Of a stretch of DNA of 64,000 nucleotides, positions 53,014-61,693 are shown one piece after another. The notes under the pieces were generated by a model, which was not told where the DNA came from, searched no databases, and saw nothing but the letters and a program-made list of their open reading frames with translations. Source of the DNA: Peptidiphaga gingivicola (lineage in GTDB: Bacteria; Actinomycetota; Actinomycetes; Actinomycetales; Actinomycetaceae); contig NZ_LVZK01000001.1 in assembly GCF_001652275.1 (NCBI RefSeq), positions 1,302,001 to 1,366,000 on the forward strand, in the 5' to 3' direction. The position numbers were made by a program, and so were the translations under genes. Each line of letters begins with the position of its first letter. The first letter of the stretch is position 1.

Positions 53014-53454
53014 ATGAGCAAGAAACGCTGTCCCCGTTTTTGGCGCATGGCTCTTTTGGATCTGCGCGCCTGGGTCGCCGCGATGTTTTTCACGTTTGGC
53101 ACGATGCTGGCCCTCTACGGGGTGTTCTTCGCCGACGACGAGGACATGGCCAAGGCAGCCGGGACGAACCTCGACCTGTGGACCGGCGTGGGAATGCTCG
53201 CCTTCGCCTTTTCGTTCGTTGTTTGGCTTCTCGCCCGCCCGCCTGAGTTCGAAATCGTCTCCAACGCCGAACGCCTTGCCGGCGCGGCCGAGGGGGCGGC
53301 GAATGCGGCTGAAGCAGAAGATAGAGGAGAGGACCCTTCCGGTGCGGCGGCGGAAGCCTCCGACGACGCCAGCGCCGTGAACGACGTTGACGGCCTTTCG
53401 GAGGGGGATCCGGCCGCGCAGGGCGAGGCCCAGGATAAAGGCGCCAAAGGCTGA
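53014..53454 (+). CDS. Small membrane protein next to the symporter
   Basis: 146 residues, not recognised. Two membrane helices (about 18-38 and 54-74) with a short loop, then a 70-residue acidic Ala/Glu/Asp-rich tail (AEGAANAAEAEDRGEDPSGA). A GGAGG site before the ATG, and 12 bases from the symporter gene. Some SSS transporters have a small helper subunit; this may be one. The tail is low complexity and its function is unknown. Confidence 0.7.
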   Translation: MSKKRCPRFWRMALLDLRAWVAAMFFTFGTMLALYGVFFADDEDMAKAAGTNLDLWTGVGMLAFAFSFVVWLLARPPEFEIVSNAERLAGAAEGAANAAEAEDRGEDPSGAAAEASDDASAVNDVDGLSEGDPAAQGEAQDKGAKG

Positions 53455-53511
53455 GGCGCCGACTTGCCCAGGAAGCCCGACGGCGTCGGAAGCGCACGAG
53501 AGGCCTCCCGC

Positions 53512-53547
53512 CGCGAACGTGACATAGAACGCGAACGTGACGTAGAA
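53512..53547. repeat. Two-unit 18-bp tandem repeat
   Basis: CGCGAACGTGACATAGAA and CGCGAACGTGACGTAGAA, differing at one base. Role unknown. Confidence 0.75.
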
Positions 53548-53550
53548 ACT

Positions 53551-53599
53551 GCGTAAAGGCCGTCGATGGGGCAGGCGCAATCTTCGGCGGCCTTTACGC
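53551..53599. terminator. Hairpin after the symporter operon
   Basis: A perfect 12-bp stem (GCGTAAAGGCCG and complement) around a 25-base loop. There is no T-run, so it may terminate weakly or do something else. Confidence 0.45.
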
Positions 53600-54043
53600 C
53601 GCCTTCCCGGCTTTCGCCCTGCGCGTCCGAACGGCGCTTGCGATGCGGCGCCCCCGTTCCGGCGGAGTGTTGAGCGCCGCAGCGGCGCCCTCGTCCCTTG
53701 GAGTGGCCGGATGCATCCATGGGACCTTTGGACGAGAAGAATCTGTTCGAATACTGTTACTTTTTCCCTATGGTCTGGCGTGACGCGCTGGCCGATCTGG
53801 ACACTCAGAGAAGAATTGAGTCCATTTCTGCCGTTCACCGCCCCAAAAGGCGGAAGACCATAAAACAAAAGCCAATTTATGGACGCTCTCCGTCCAAATC
53901 GCCTCACATTACCTTCCAGTCGAGCCCAAGCAACGTTTCTTCCGTGATTTACCGATTTTGGGATTCTTGCTTGTTTTTGCGGGTTTTTGGCGTGCCCGGC
54001 GCGCTCACGAGGAAGCTCTCCTTCGATGTCGAAAGGGACATTC

Positions 54044-55465
54044 ATGCCTTCTATCACCAGGGGTCTGCGGCGTGCCAGCGACCTGTCCATTTCCCAACGA
54101 CGCTTCCTTTTGGTGCTCGTTTCCATTGGATCGTCGATCCTCTACACCCCGGCCTATCTGAAGAACATCTTTTACGATCCGCTTAAGGAGGCGATCGGCA
54201 CATCCAACGCGGGGGTGGGCGAGTTGCTCGGCTACTACGCCATCACCGCGACGATCTGCTACTTCCCGTCGGGCATCGTCGCCGACAAGGTCAGGGTGCG
54301 CACGCTGGCGTGGGTCGGATTCACAAGCACGGCGATGCTGACCTACCTCTACGCCATGCTTCCCTCATTTGCCGTCCTCAGGCTCGTCTTCACTGGCATG
54401 GGCGTGACGACCATTCTCATTTGGTGGGGCATCCGCTTCAAGCTCGTCAGGCTCATCTCGGAAGAGGACACCTATTCCCGCAACATCGGAATCTCCTACG
54501 GGCTCTACGGCGCTGCGGGGCTTGCCGTCGGCCTTTCCAGCATGGGGATCATCAAGTTGATCGTCAGTGTGTTCGGTGGATCGAACACACTCGGGATCCA
54601 GGCTCTCCTCTTCTTCCTCGGCACTCTCATTCTCATTCTCGGAATCCTCTCGTTCCTCTACATTCCGAAGTTCGAGGGCGAGATCGATCCGACGAAGAAG
54701 TCCTTCGACGTGCGCCTAATTCGCGAGGCGTTGAGGAACCCCGTCGTCTGGATGTCGGCCGCCTGCCTGTTCTGCGTGTACTTCTTCTACACGGGCCTCA
54801 ACTACACGACCCCGTACCTCACCGCGCTCCTCGCCCCTCGCATCCTCACGGACGTCGTTTCGATCCTCCGCACCTACGGCATCACCCTCGCCTCCGGACC
54901 CGTTTTCGGCTTGCTTGCGAAAGCCGTAGGCTCGCCCTCGAAGGTCATCTTCGGCGGATCGCTCGTGTGCGCCGGCGGCATGCTCGTGCTCGCGATTCTT
55001 CCGGCCGAGCCGGTCATGATCATACTTGTCGCGATGTTCGCCATTTTGCTTGGATTCATCGCCAACGGCGTCTTCGGAATCGTCTCCTCCCAGTTGACCG
55101 AGGGGAAGGTCCCCATCCCGATCTTCGGCACGGCGGCCGGCATTCTTTCGGTCATCGGCTTCCTTCCGGACTCCTTCTCTTCGACGTGGTTCGGAAAAAT
55201 GATCGACGATCAGGGCAAGGGGGCCTACGCGGAGATCTTCCTGATTCTTACAGGCTTCGCTGTGGCGGGGGCCGCCTTCGCCGTCGTTCTCCTGTGGTAC
55301 GTCAAGCGCAGGCGGAAGGCGGAGCAAGTCGGTTCGACGCCGTCGGAGCCGACGCCGGTTCCGTCTTACGAGGAAGCCGCCGAGCCGGCAGCCGCGGCGA
55401 AGTCGGCATTCGATTCGAAGGAGGACTCGGACAAGGGATCGGCTTGGAGCTCGCATGCCGAATAA
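54044..55465 (+). CDS. Major facilitator superfamily transporter of the cai-type operon
   Basis: 473 residues, 12 predicted helices and a 45-residue low-complexity tail. MFS features are the DKVRVR loop between helices 2 and 3 (GIVADKVRVRTLAW) and GIRFKLVRLISEEDTYSRN. The ATG at 54044 has AAAGGGA upstream; two earlier in-frame ATGs lack one. Its stop overlaps the esterase start by 11 bases, so it is the first gene of the operon. In enterobacteria the carnitine exchanger is CaiT (BCCT family); here an MFS protein takes that place, and I infer it carries carnitine, crotonobetaine or a related betaine. Confidence 0.82.
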   Translation: MPSITRGLRRASDLSISQRRFLLVLVSIGSSILYTPAYLKNIFYDPLKEAIGTSNAGVGELLGYYAITATICYFPSGIVADKVRVRTLAWVGFTSTAMLTYLYAMLPSFAVLRLVFTGMGVTTILIWWGIRFKLVRLISEEDTYSRNIGISYGLYGAAGLAVGLSSMGIIKLIVSVFGGSNTLGIQALLFFLGTLILILGILSFLYIPKFEGEIDPTKKSFDVRLIREALRNPVVWMSAACLFCVYFFYTGLNYTTPYLTALLAPRILTDVVSILRTYGITLASGPVFGLLAKAVGSPSKVIFGGSLVCAGGMLVLAILPAEPVMIILVAMFAILLGFIANGVFGIVSSQLTEGKVPIPIFGTAAGILSVIGFLPDSFSSTWFGKMIDDQGKGAYAEIFLILTGFAVAGAAFAVVLLWYVKRRRKAEQVGSTPSEPTPVPSYEEAAEPAAAAKSAFDSKEDSDKGSAWSSHAE

Positions 55466-56468
55466 ACTCAAGGTTCCCGCGATGTGGAGCGAGCAGATGC
55501 GCGCCGTCGTCGCCAAGCAGAACGAGCTCGCTGCGGGCGTCTATTCCAGCGGTCAAACCTTCGAGCAGGTGCGCGAGGGGTATCGCAAGGAACGGGTTTT
55601 CTGGAACGACGGCGGTCCGGCACCGGCCTCGACGATCGAGGAGGACGTCGCCACCCGGCACGGGCGGGTGCGCGTGCGGATGCATCGCCCCGACGGCGCC
55701 GCCGTCCTTCCCGGGATCGTCTTCATCCACGGGGGAGGATGGGTGCTGGGAGACCTCGACACCCACGATCGAATAACCCGGACCCTCGCCGAGAAGACGG
55801 GGGCGGCCGTCGTCGCCGTCGATTACACGCTTTCGCCGGAGGCGCGCTTTCCGCGGGCGCTCGAAGAATGCGTCGACGTCGTCTTGGCGCTGAAGGCCGA
55901 CTCTGACAAATGGGGGTTGGATCCTCGGAAACTCGCCTTGGCGGGCGACTCCGGGGGCGCCGCCCTCTCGCTCGGAACGTTCCTGCACCTGCGCGACGAG
56001 GAAAAGGCGGCCGAAGGCATCGCCGCGCTCCTGCTGTTCTACGGAGCCTTCGGGCTGCGCGACTCGATGTCGATGCGGCTGTTCGGAGGCGAATGGGACG
56101 GTCTGACGGAAGAGGATTTCGCCTGGTACAAGGGCCTCTATCTGGCCGACGCCGCAGACGAGCGCAACCCCTACGTCGACCTCCTGGCGAACGATCTGAC
56201 GGGGACGATGCCGCCGTGCTACATCGCCGCGGCCGGGCTCGATCCCCTCAGGGACGATTCGCGCACGCTCGCGGCTATGCTCGCGAGCGCCGGGGGAGAC
56301 GTGGAGACGGAGGAGTTTCCCGGCGTCATCCACGGCTTCCTGCACCATTCCAGAATGCTCGACGCCGCGAGGGACGCCCTCGCGCACGCGTCGGACTTCT
56401 TCCGCTCGCGCGTCGGGAAGACCGCGGCGTCAACTCAACAGACAATCGAGACCACAACTGAGGAGTAG
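55455..56468 (+). CDS. HSL-family (Aes-like) alpha/beta hydrolase
   Basis: 337 residues. Carboxylesterase of the hormone-sensitive-lipase family: oxyanion motif HGGGW (92-96), nucleophile motif GDSGG (Ser-166), catalytic Asp near GLDPLRDD, and His in GVIHGFLHH. It lies between the transporter and caiA with overlap on one side and 2 bases on the other. In that setting it may free carnitine (or another hydroxy acid) from acyl esters; this is inference, because the family accepts many esters. ATG at 55455. Confidence 0.88.
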   Translation: MPNKLKVPAMWSEQMRAVVAKQNELAAGVYSSGQTFEQVREGYRKERVFWNDGGPAPASTIEEDVATRHGRVRVRMHRPDGAAVLPGIVFIHGGGWVLGDLDTHDRITRTLAEKTGAAVVAVDYTLSPEARFPRALEECVDVVLALKADSDKWGLDPRKLALAGDSGGAALSLGTFLHLRDEEKAAEGIAALLLFYGAFGLRDSMSMRLFGGEWDGLTEEDFAWYKGLYLADAADERNPYVDLLANDLTGTMPPCYIAAAGLDPLRDDSRTLAAMLASAGGDVETEEFPGVIHGFLHHSRMLDAARDALAHASDFFRSRVGKTAASTQQTIETTTEE

Positions 56469-56470
56469 AA

Positions 56471-57604
56471 ATGGATTTCTCATTCACCGAGGAACAGCAG
56501 CTGATCGTCGACGGCTTCGCCGACGTCATGAATTCACGCTCATGGGAAAAGTACTTCCATGAGTGCGACGAAACGTCGACCTATCCCCTCGAATGGGTGA
56601 AGGCGCTGTGCGACGTAGGATTCGACCGCATCCTCCTTCCCGAGGAGTACGACGGGCTCGGCCTCGACTGGGTCACGCTGGCCGCCGTGTACGAGGTGCT
56701 CGGCCGCCTCGGCGGCCCCACGTACATCCTTTACCAGCTGCCCGGCCTCGAAACGGTCGTACGCGAGGGCACCGACGAGCAGCGGGAGAAAATCTTCTCC
56801 TATCTCGGCACGGGCGAGCAGGTCCTCAACTACGCGATGACCGAGCCGAGCGCGGGATCGTCCTGGAACGACATGCGCACGACGTACACGCGGCGCGACG
56901 GCAAGGTCTACCTCAACGGGCACAAGACGTTCCAGACGTCCGGGATGCGCGTTCCCTACCTGGTGGTAATGGCCCGCAACGCCGACGACATGGACGTCTA
57001 CACCGAATGGCTCGTCGACATGAGCAAGCCGGGCATTGCAAAGGAACCCCTGCACAAGCTCGGGCTCCGAATGGATTCGTGCGCCGAGGTCTACTTCGAC
57101 GACGTCGAACTCGAAGAGTCGGACCTCTTCGGCTCGGAAGGCAACGGCTTCATGCGCGGCGTCGCGGATTTCGACCTCGAGCGCTTCCTCGTGGCCCTGA
57201 CGAACTACGGCCAGGCCTACTGCGCCTTCGAAGACGCCGCCAAGTACGCCAATCAGCGCGTCCAGGGCGGCCAGGCGATCGCGCGCCGCCAGCTCATCCA
57301 GTTGAAGTTCGCCGACATGCAGGTGCGCCTGACGAATATGCGCAACATGCTTTTCGAGATCGCGTGGAAGCACGACGTCGGCAAGCTCGGCCGCGGCGAC
57401 TGCTCAATGGCCAAGTACTACTGTTCGCACGCGGCTTTCGAGGTGGTCGACGACGCCCTCCAGATCCTCGCCGGCGTTGGAATCACCGGCGATCATCGAG
57501 TCCAGCGCTTCTTCAGGGATTTGCGCGTGGACAGGATCTCCGGGGGAACCGACGAGATGATGATCCTCACAGCCGGCCGCGCTGCGCTGAAGAACTACCG
57601 CTGA
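56471..57604 (+). CDS. caiA: Crotonobetainyl-CoA reductase-type acyl-CoA dehydrogenase
   Basis: 377 residues, close in length to E. coli CaiA. In E. coli CaiA reduces crotonobetainyl-CoA to gamma-butyrobetainyl-CoA with electrons from FixAB. The match runs along the whole protein: [111 protein letters not shown]. An ATG follows the esterase stop by 2 bases with GAGGAG in front. It belongs with caiB, caiC and fixA of this window. Confidence 0.93.
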   Translation: MDFSFTEEQQLIVDGFADVMNSRSWEKYFHECDETSTYPLEWVKALCDVGFDRILLPEEYDGLGLDWVTLAAVYEVLGRLGGPTYILYQLPGLETVVREGTDEQREKIFSYLGTGEQVLNYAMTEPSAGSSWNDMRTTYTRRDGKVYLNGHKTFQTSGMRVPYLVVMARNADDMDVYTEWLVDMSKPGIAKEPLHKLGLRMDSCAEVYFDDVELEESDLFGSEGNGFMRGVADFDLERFLVALTNYGQAYCAFEDAAKYANQRVQGGQAIARRQLIQLKFADMQVRLTNMRNMLFEIAWKHDVGKLGRGDCSMAKYYCSHAAFEVVDDALQILAGVGITGDHRVQRFFRDLRVDRISGGTDEMMILTAGRAALKNYR

Positions 57605-57675
57605 GCGGACCCGGGACAGAAAGACAGGCCCAGTCAAAGCAAACAGGCCGAGCACAACAAACAGAGAGGTTAGAC

Positions 57676-58884
57676 ATGGAAACGACAAAGCCGTCGTTCG
57701 GCCCGCTGGACGACGTCAGAGTCCTCTATTCGGCGGTCGAGATCGCCGCTCCCACCGCGGCAGAGATTATGTCCGAGTGGGGCGCCGACGTCACGTGGAT
57801 CGAAAACATGTGGACGGGCGACTCGATGCGGGACACCACGTGGACGAAGGAGATGGAGAGGCGCAACCAGCGCTCGATCTCCATGAATCCCTTTACCGAC
57901 GAAGGCAAGGAGATCCTTTGCCGTTTGGTCAAGGAGGCCGATATCTTCATCGAATCCTCCAAGGGCCCGGCGTTCGCCCGCAAGGGGATCACCGACGAGA
58001 TGCTGTGGGAGGCCAATCCCTCCCTCGTCATCGTCCACGTTTCGGGGTTCGGCCAGTGGGGCGATCCGGCCGTGGTCAACGCCGCCGCCTACGATCTCAC
58101 GGTCGCCGCATACGCGGGAATCATCGCGCAAAACGGCACGCCCGAGCAGCCGATGAACATCGCCCCTTATTCGGGCGACTATTTCAACTCGCTCATGATC
58201 GTCTCCTCGGCGCTGGCCGCCCTGCACAAGGCCAAGGCAACGGGCAAGGGGGAGAGCATCGATCTGGCGATGTATGAGACGCTCCTGCGCGTCGGCACGT
58301 ACTACATGATGGATTACCTCAACGCCGGCATAACCTACCCCCGTCCGGGCGCGCGCCATCAGAACCTGTGCGCGATCGGCGAGTATGCCTGCAAAGACGG
58401 GTACATCGGTCTGTGCGTCTATGGCGTCGCCCAGAACAAGTATCTTTTGGAGACCATCGGTCTGGGCGATCTGTGGGGGACTCCCGAGTACCCGGAGGAC
58501 ACGTCCGCGCTGTGGCTGGACGGGCCCAAAGCGGATCTCATCCAGCGCAAGCTCGAAGAGTACCTTGCTGGCCAGCTCAAGGCCGACGTTCAAAAGGACT
58601 TCGTGGAGCATCGAATCGCCGCCCAAGCGGTCAACGAGTTCGAGGACATCGTGGCCGAGGACCATGTGGCCCGGCGCGAGTGCTTCATCGAGTGGGAGAA
58701 CGCCGAGGGCGCGCCTGTCAAGGGGCTCAACACGTTCCCGAAGTTCGCCAACAACCCCGGAGGCTTTTGGCGTCCGATGCCGCCTCTCGGCTATGACACC
58801 CGCGACGTGCTGACCCGGGCGGGGTTCACGCCGGAGGACCTGGCGCGGTTCGAGGAATCGGGCGCCGTCAGGTTTGGAGACTGA
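57676..58884 (+). CDS. caiB: Carnitine-type CoA-transferase (class III)
   Basis: 402 residues. CaiB moves CoA between gamma-butyrobetainyl-CoA and carnitine or crotonobetaine. The segment NIAPYSGDYF holds Asp-168, which lines up with the nucleophile Asp-169 of E. coli CaiB. FIESSKGPAFARKGITDE and GESIDLAMYETLLRVG are also conserved. AGAGAGG precedes the ATG. There are 71 bases between caiA and this gene without a terminator. Substrate identity (carnitine versus another betaine) is inferred from whole-protein resemblance. Confidence 0.92.
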   Translation: METTKPSFGPLDDVRVLYSAVEIAAPTAAEIMSEWGADVTWIENMWTGDSMRDTTWTKEMERRNQRSISMNPFTDEGKEILCRLVKEADIFIESSKGPAFARKGITDEMLWEANPSLVIVHVSGFGQWGDPAVVNAAAYDLTVAAYAGIIAQNGTPEQPMNIAPYSGDYFNSLMIVSSALAALHKAKATGKGESIDLAMYETLLRVGTYYMMDYLNAGITYPRPGARHQNLCAIGEYACKDGYIGLCVYGVAQNKYLLETIGLGDLWGTPEYPEDTSALWLDGPKADLIQRKLEEYLAGQLKADVQKDFVEHRIAAQAVNEFEDIVAEDHVARRECFIEWENAEGAPVKGLNTFPKFANNPGGFWRPMPPLGYDTRDVLTRAGFTPEDLARFEESGAVRFGD

Positions 58885-58928
58885 GGCGAGGCTGGGCGGG
58901 CGCTTCGGCACCCGCCCGCGAGGGTGAG

Positions 58929-60455
58929 ATGAATACGCGAGAATACCCCAGTGTGCGCGACCTCTGGGAGGAGAGGGCGGCGCTTTGGGCCGACCGGGAG
59001 TTCCTCGTCCACGAGGACCCGGACACGTCCAAGGTCGAGCGATACACATACGCTCGCATGGACCGTGAAATGAAGGCTGCCGCCTCAATGTTCGCCTCTC
59101 TCGGCGTCGAGGCGGGCGACCGGGTCGGCCTGCACATGTGCAATCGGCCCGAGTTCGTCGAGTGCTTCCTTGCGTTGGCGGCGATCGGCGCCGTCGTCGT
59201 GCCGATCGGCCCTGCAAGCACGGCGGCCGAATGCGCCCTCGTCGTCGAGGAGTGCGGCATCCGCGTGCTCGTCAGCGAGTTTCCGGAGGACTCCTGGCGC
59301 CTGGAGGGCGTCGCCGTCGTCTGCCTCGACGACGGAAGCTACGAGGCGATGAAAGCCGATCGGGCGGGGGCGCCCCCTCCGAGGCCCGAGGTCAGGCCGG
59401 GCGACCTGTTGGAGATCATGTACACTTCGGGCACGACGTCGCGCCCGAAGGGAGTGATGTTCACGCATGCCAACGCGGTGTTCTCGGGGAAGTACGTCGC
59501 TTGGGAGCTTTCGCTCAGCGAAGCCGACAGGTATCTGACGACGATGTCCGTCACGCACGTCAACCTCCAGCTCTCGGCCTTCATGCCCGCCGTTTACACC
59601 GGGGCCGCCCTCGTTCTCGTGCGCCGATACTCGGCGAGCAGGATGTGGTCGCAGGTGCGCAGGCACAGGGCGACCGTGATTCAGGCGATGGCCATGATCG
59701 TCAAAACGCTCATGGCCCAGCCCGTCGCTTCGGGCGAACGCGACCACAGCGTGAGGGCCGTCCACTATTTCCTTCCCCTTCCCAAAGGGACCAAGGAGGC
59801 ATTCGAGGAACGCTACGGGGTGCGGCTGCTCAACAACTACGGCTCGTCCGAAACCCTCGTCGGCGTCGTCACCGACCTTCCCGACGGGCGGTCCAAGTGG
59901 CCGTCCATCGGCTTGGCCGGTCCGGGCTACGACGTCAGGATCGCGGGGGAAAACGGTTCCGCGCTGCCGCCCGGCGAGTGCGGGGAGATACAGGTGCGCG
60001 GGCAGGCCGGCGTCTCCCTCATGGCCGGATACTGGCGGGACGAGGAGGCCACACGGGCGGCGTTCACGGCAGACGGCTGGTTTCGCACGGGAGACTGCGG
60101 GTACGCCGACGCCGAGGGCTGGCTCTACTTCGTCGACCGCATGGGCGACATCGTCAAGCGTGCGGGCGAGAACATTTCGGCCTGCGAGGTGGAGGTCGCC
60201 ATTCTCGAGCATCCCGACGTCGCCGACGTCGCGGTGCTGGGCATCTCCGATTCCATCAGGGACGAGGCGGTCAAAGCGGTCGTCGTCCCCAAGCCGGGGC
60301 GTCGGCTGACCGCCGAGGACGTGCAGGACTTCCTCTCGTTGCGTCTGTCGTTCTTCAAAATCCCCTCCGTCATCGAGTTCCGCGACGGGCTGCCGCGCGG
60401 AGAGTACGGAAAAGTCCTGAAAAACCAACTCAAAACACAGAAGTCAACAATATAG
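58929..60455 (+). CDS. caiC: Carnitine/betaine-CoA ligase (AMP-forming)
   Basis: 508 residues. Adenylate-forming enzyme that primes the pathway by making the first CoA thioester with ATP. P-loop YTSGTTSRPKGVMFTH (TSGTT at 166-170), LLNNYGSSETLVG, GWFRTGDCGYADAEG, VDRMGDIVKRAGENIS and the C-terminal catalytic Lys in RGEYGKVLKN are all present. It resembles E. coli CaiC. It is 44 bases after caiB with GAGGGTGAG before the ATG. Confidence 0.9.
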   Translation: MNTREYPSVRDLWEERAALWADREFLVHEDPDTSKVERYTYARMDREMKAAASMFASLGVEAGDRVGLHMCNRPEFVECFLALAAIGAVVVPIGPASTAAECALVVEECGIRVLVSEFPEDSWRLEGVAVVCLDDGSYEAMKADRAGAPPPRPEVRPGDLLEIMYTSGTTSRPKGVMFTHANAVFSGKYVAWELSLSEADRYLTTMSVTHVNLQLSAFMPAVYTGAALVLVRRYSASRMWSQVRRHRATVIQAMAMIVKTLMAQPVASGERDHSVRAVHYFLPLPKGTKEAFEERYGVRLLNNYGSSETLVGVVTDLPDGRSKWPSIGLAGPGYDVRIAGENGSALPPGECGEIQVRGQAGVSLMAGYWRDEEATRAAFTADGWFRTGDCGYADAEGWLYFVDRMGDIVKRAGENISACEVEVAILEHPDVADVAVLGISDSIRDEAVKAVVVPKPGRRLTAEDVQDFLSLRLSFFKIPSVIEFRDGLPRGEYGKVLKNQLKTQKSTI

Positions 60456-60467
60456 AAAGGCAATCCC

Positions 60468-61343
60468 ATGGCTATCAACACTGACATGGTCGGCCAGACA
60501 TTCGGTCCGTTCGTCCGCGACTACGCCTTCCGCGACCTCGAGTTGTTCGCGCTCGGCTGCGGCGCGGGAATAGACGGCAAGAACGGCCTGGAGTACCTCA
60601 ACGAGCACGACGAGCGCGATCCGAAGCTCAAGGTTCTTCCGATGTTCGGCGCGATGCTCATCGTCGATTCCGAGGTGACCCGGACCATCGACTACGGGTA
60701 CAACTACGCGGGCTCGCTGCACTGGGGCTTCGACATTCGCTTCCATCGGCCCATCGTGAAGATGTCCGACCGCCTGGAGACGAAGGTCAAGCTTGAAGGC
60801 CTCTACGATCGCGGCGAGGGAAGGGGTCTGCTCGCCCAACACATTGGCGACACCTACGATTCCGAGGGAAATCTGCTGTTCACCAACGAATCTTGGGACT
60901 GCCTCATCTACGACGGCGGCTGGGGCGGCCCCAAACCGCCGAAGGACATCGTCGACATGCCCGATCGGCCCGCCGACGTTGAGACAACCGAGACAATCCC
61001 CGAGAACCAGGCGCTCATCTACCGCCTCTCCGGCGACTACCACCCCCAGCACATCGACTGGGAGTATGCCGCGGCAAACGGGGAACCGCGCCCGATTCTC
61101 CACGCCATCAGCTACGCGGGGGTCGTCATGCGCCACGCCATCGACGCCTTCGTGCCAGGCGAGCCCGAGCGCATCACGCGTTTCAAGACGCGCATCACCT
61201 CGCCGGTCCATCCCGGATCGACGCTCACGACGCGCTTGTGGAAGGTCGCCGACGGCGAACTCCGCTTCGCCCTCGTCGACGCCGACGTCGATGAGACCGA
61301 CACCAAGCCCCATCTGAACTGGGGAATCATCGAGTACAAGTAA
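60468..61343 (+). CDS. MaoC-like hydratase (hot-dog fold) in the place of CaiD
   Basis: 291 residues, double hot-dog. The hydratase-2 motif is YRLSGDYHPQHID at about 185-197, with catalytic Asp-190 and His-195; His stands where Asn is usual. The N-terminal half (LFALGCGAG...YGYNYAGSLHWGFDI) resembles the MaoC N-terminal domain of peroxisome-type hydratase 2. It should hydrate an enoyl-CoA such as crotonobetainyl-CoA, the step done by the crotonase CaiD in E. coli. Family members are R-specific for simple 3-hydroxyacyl-CoAs. AAAGG before the ATG, 12 bases after caiC. A strong terminator follows, so it is the last gene of the operon. Confidence 0.9.
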   Translation: MAINTDMVGQTFGPFVRDYAFRDLELFALGCGAGIDGKNGLEYLNEHDERDPKLKVLPMFGAMLIVDSEVTRTIDYGYNYAGSLHWGFDIRFHRPIVKMSDRLETKVKLEGLYDRGEGRGLLAQHIGDTYDSEGNLLFTNESWDCLIYDGGWGGPKPPKDIVDMPDRPADVETTETIPENQALIYRLSGDYHPQHIDWEYAAANGEPRPILHAISYAGVVMRHAIDAFVPGEPERITRFKTRITSPVHPGSTLTTRLWKVADGELRFALVDADVDETDTKPHLNWGIIEYK

Positions 61344-61361
61344 AGCTCGGGCGCAGGCAAA

Positions 61362-61405
61362 GCCGAAAGGCGTGCGGGAATTGAGGCTCCCGCACGCCTT
61401 TCGGC
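61362..61405 (+). terminator. Strong terminator of the cai-type operon
   Basis: A perfect 18-bp stem (GCCGAAAGGCGTGCGGGA and complement) with an 8-base loop. Its right arm is partly repeated at 61451-61473. Confidence 0.85.
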
Positions 61406-61450
61406 CGGCCCCAGGTTGAAGAACGTTGAGATAGCAACGATAAGCTGTTA

Positions 61451-61473
61451 CCGCACGCTTTTCGGCCGGCCCT
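61451..61473 (+). repeat. Second copy of the terminator's right arm
   Basis: CCGCACGCTTTTCGGCCGGC repeats 61390-61409 with one change, but the matching left arm is missing, so no equal hairpin forms here. Confidence 0.7.
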
Positions 61474-61490
61474 GCTCGATGGAAGGATCT

Positions 61491-61610
61491 GGGCGTTGCG
61501 CTTGAGTGCAGGGCGTTCGGCTAGAATGCAGGGCGTCAGGCTGGAACGCGGAACGCCCGCTTAGAACGAACGGCATTTGCTTAGAACGCATGCCGATTCG
61601 GCTGAATCCG
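61491..61610 (+). repeat. Six-unit 20-bp tandem repeat with -10-like cores
   Basis: Six consecutive units of exactly 20 bases, best unit GGGCGTTCGGCTAGAATGCA. Positions 12-17 of the units read TTGAGT, TAGAAT, TGGAAC, TAGAAC, TAGAAC, CTGAAT, all resembling a -10 hexamer. Decay increases towards the outer units. It lies about 85 bases before the metallo-hydrolase gene. The remainder of the 61344-61693 gap shows no gene. Confidence 0.8.
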
Positions 61611-61693
61611 CGGTTTGCCGGGTCTCTGACAGCATCGTTTTAAAACGAGAGCACGGTTCTGGAAAGGGCGCGGTTCGAGAAAGGGAAGCTGCT

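Larger units (their letters stand above)
53455..54043. other. Gene-free stretch upstream of the cai-type operon
   Basis: About 590 bases. It holds an 18-bp direct repeat (53512-53547), a long-loop hairpin (53551-53599), and from about 53750 a moderately AT-rich part where the promoter of the carnitine-type operon should lie. I could not select promoter boxes with confidence and see no gene. Confidence 0.5.
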
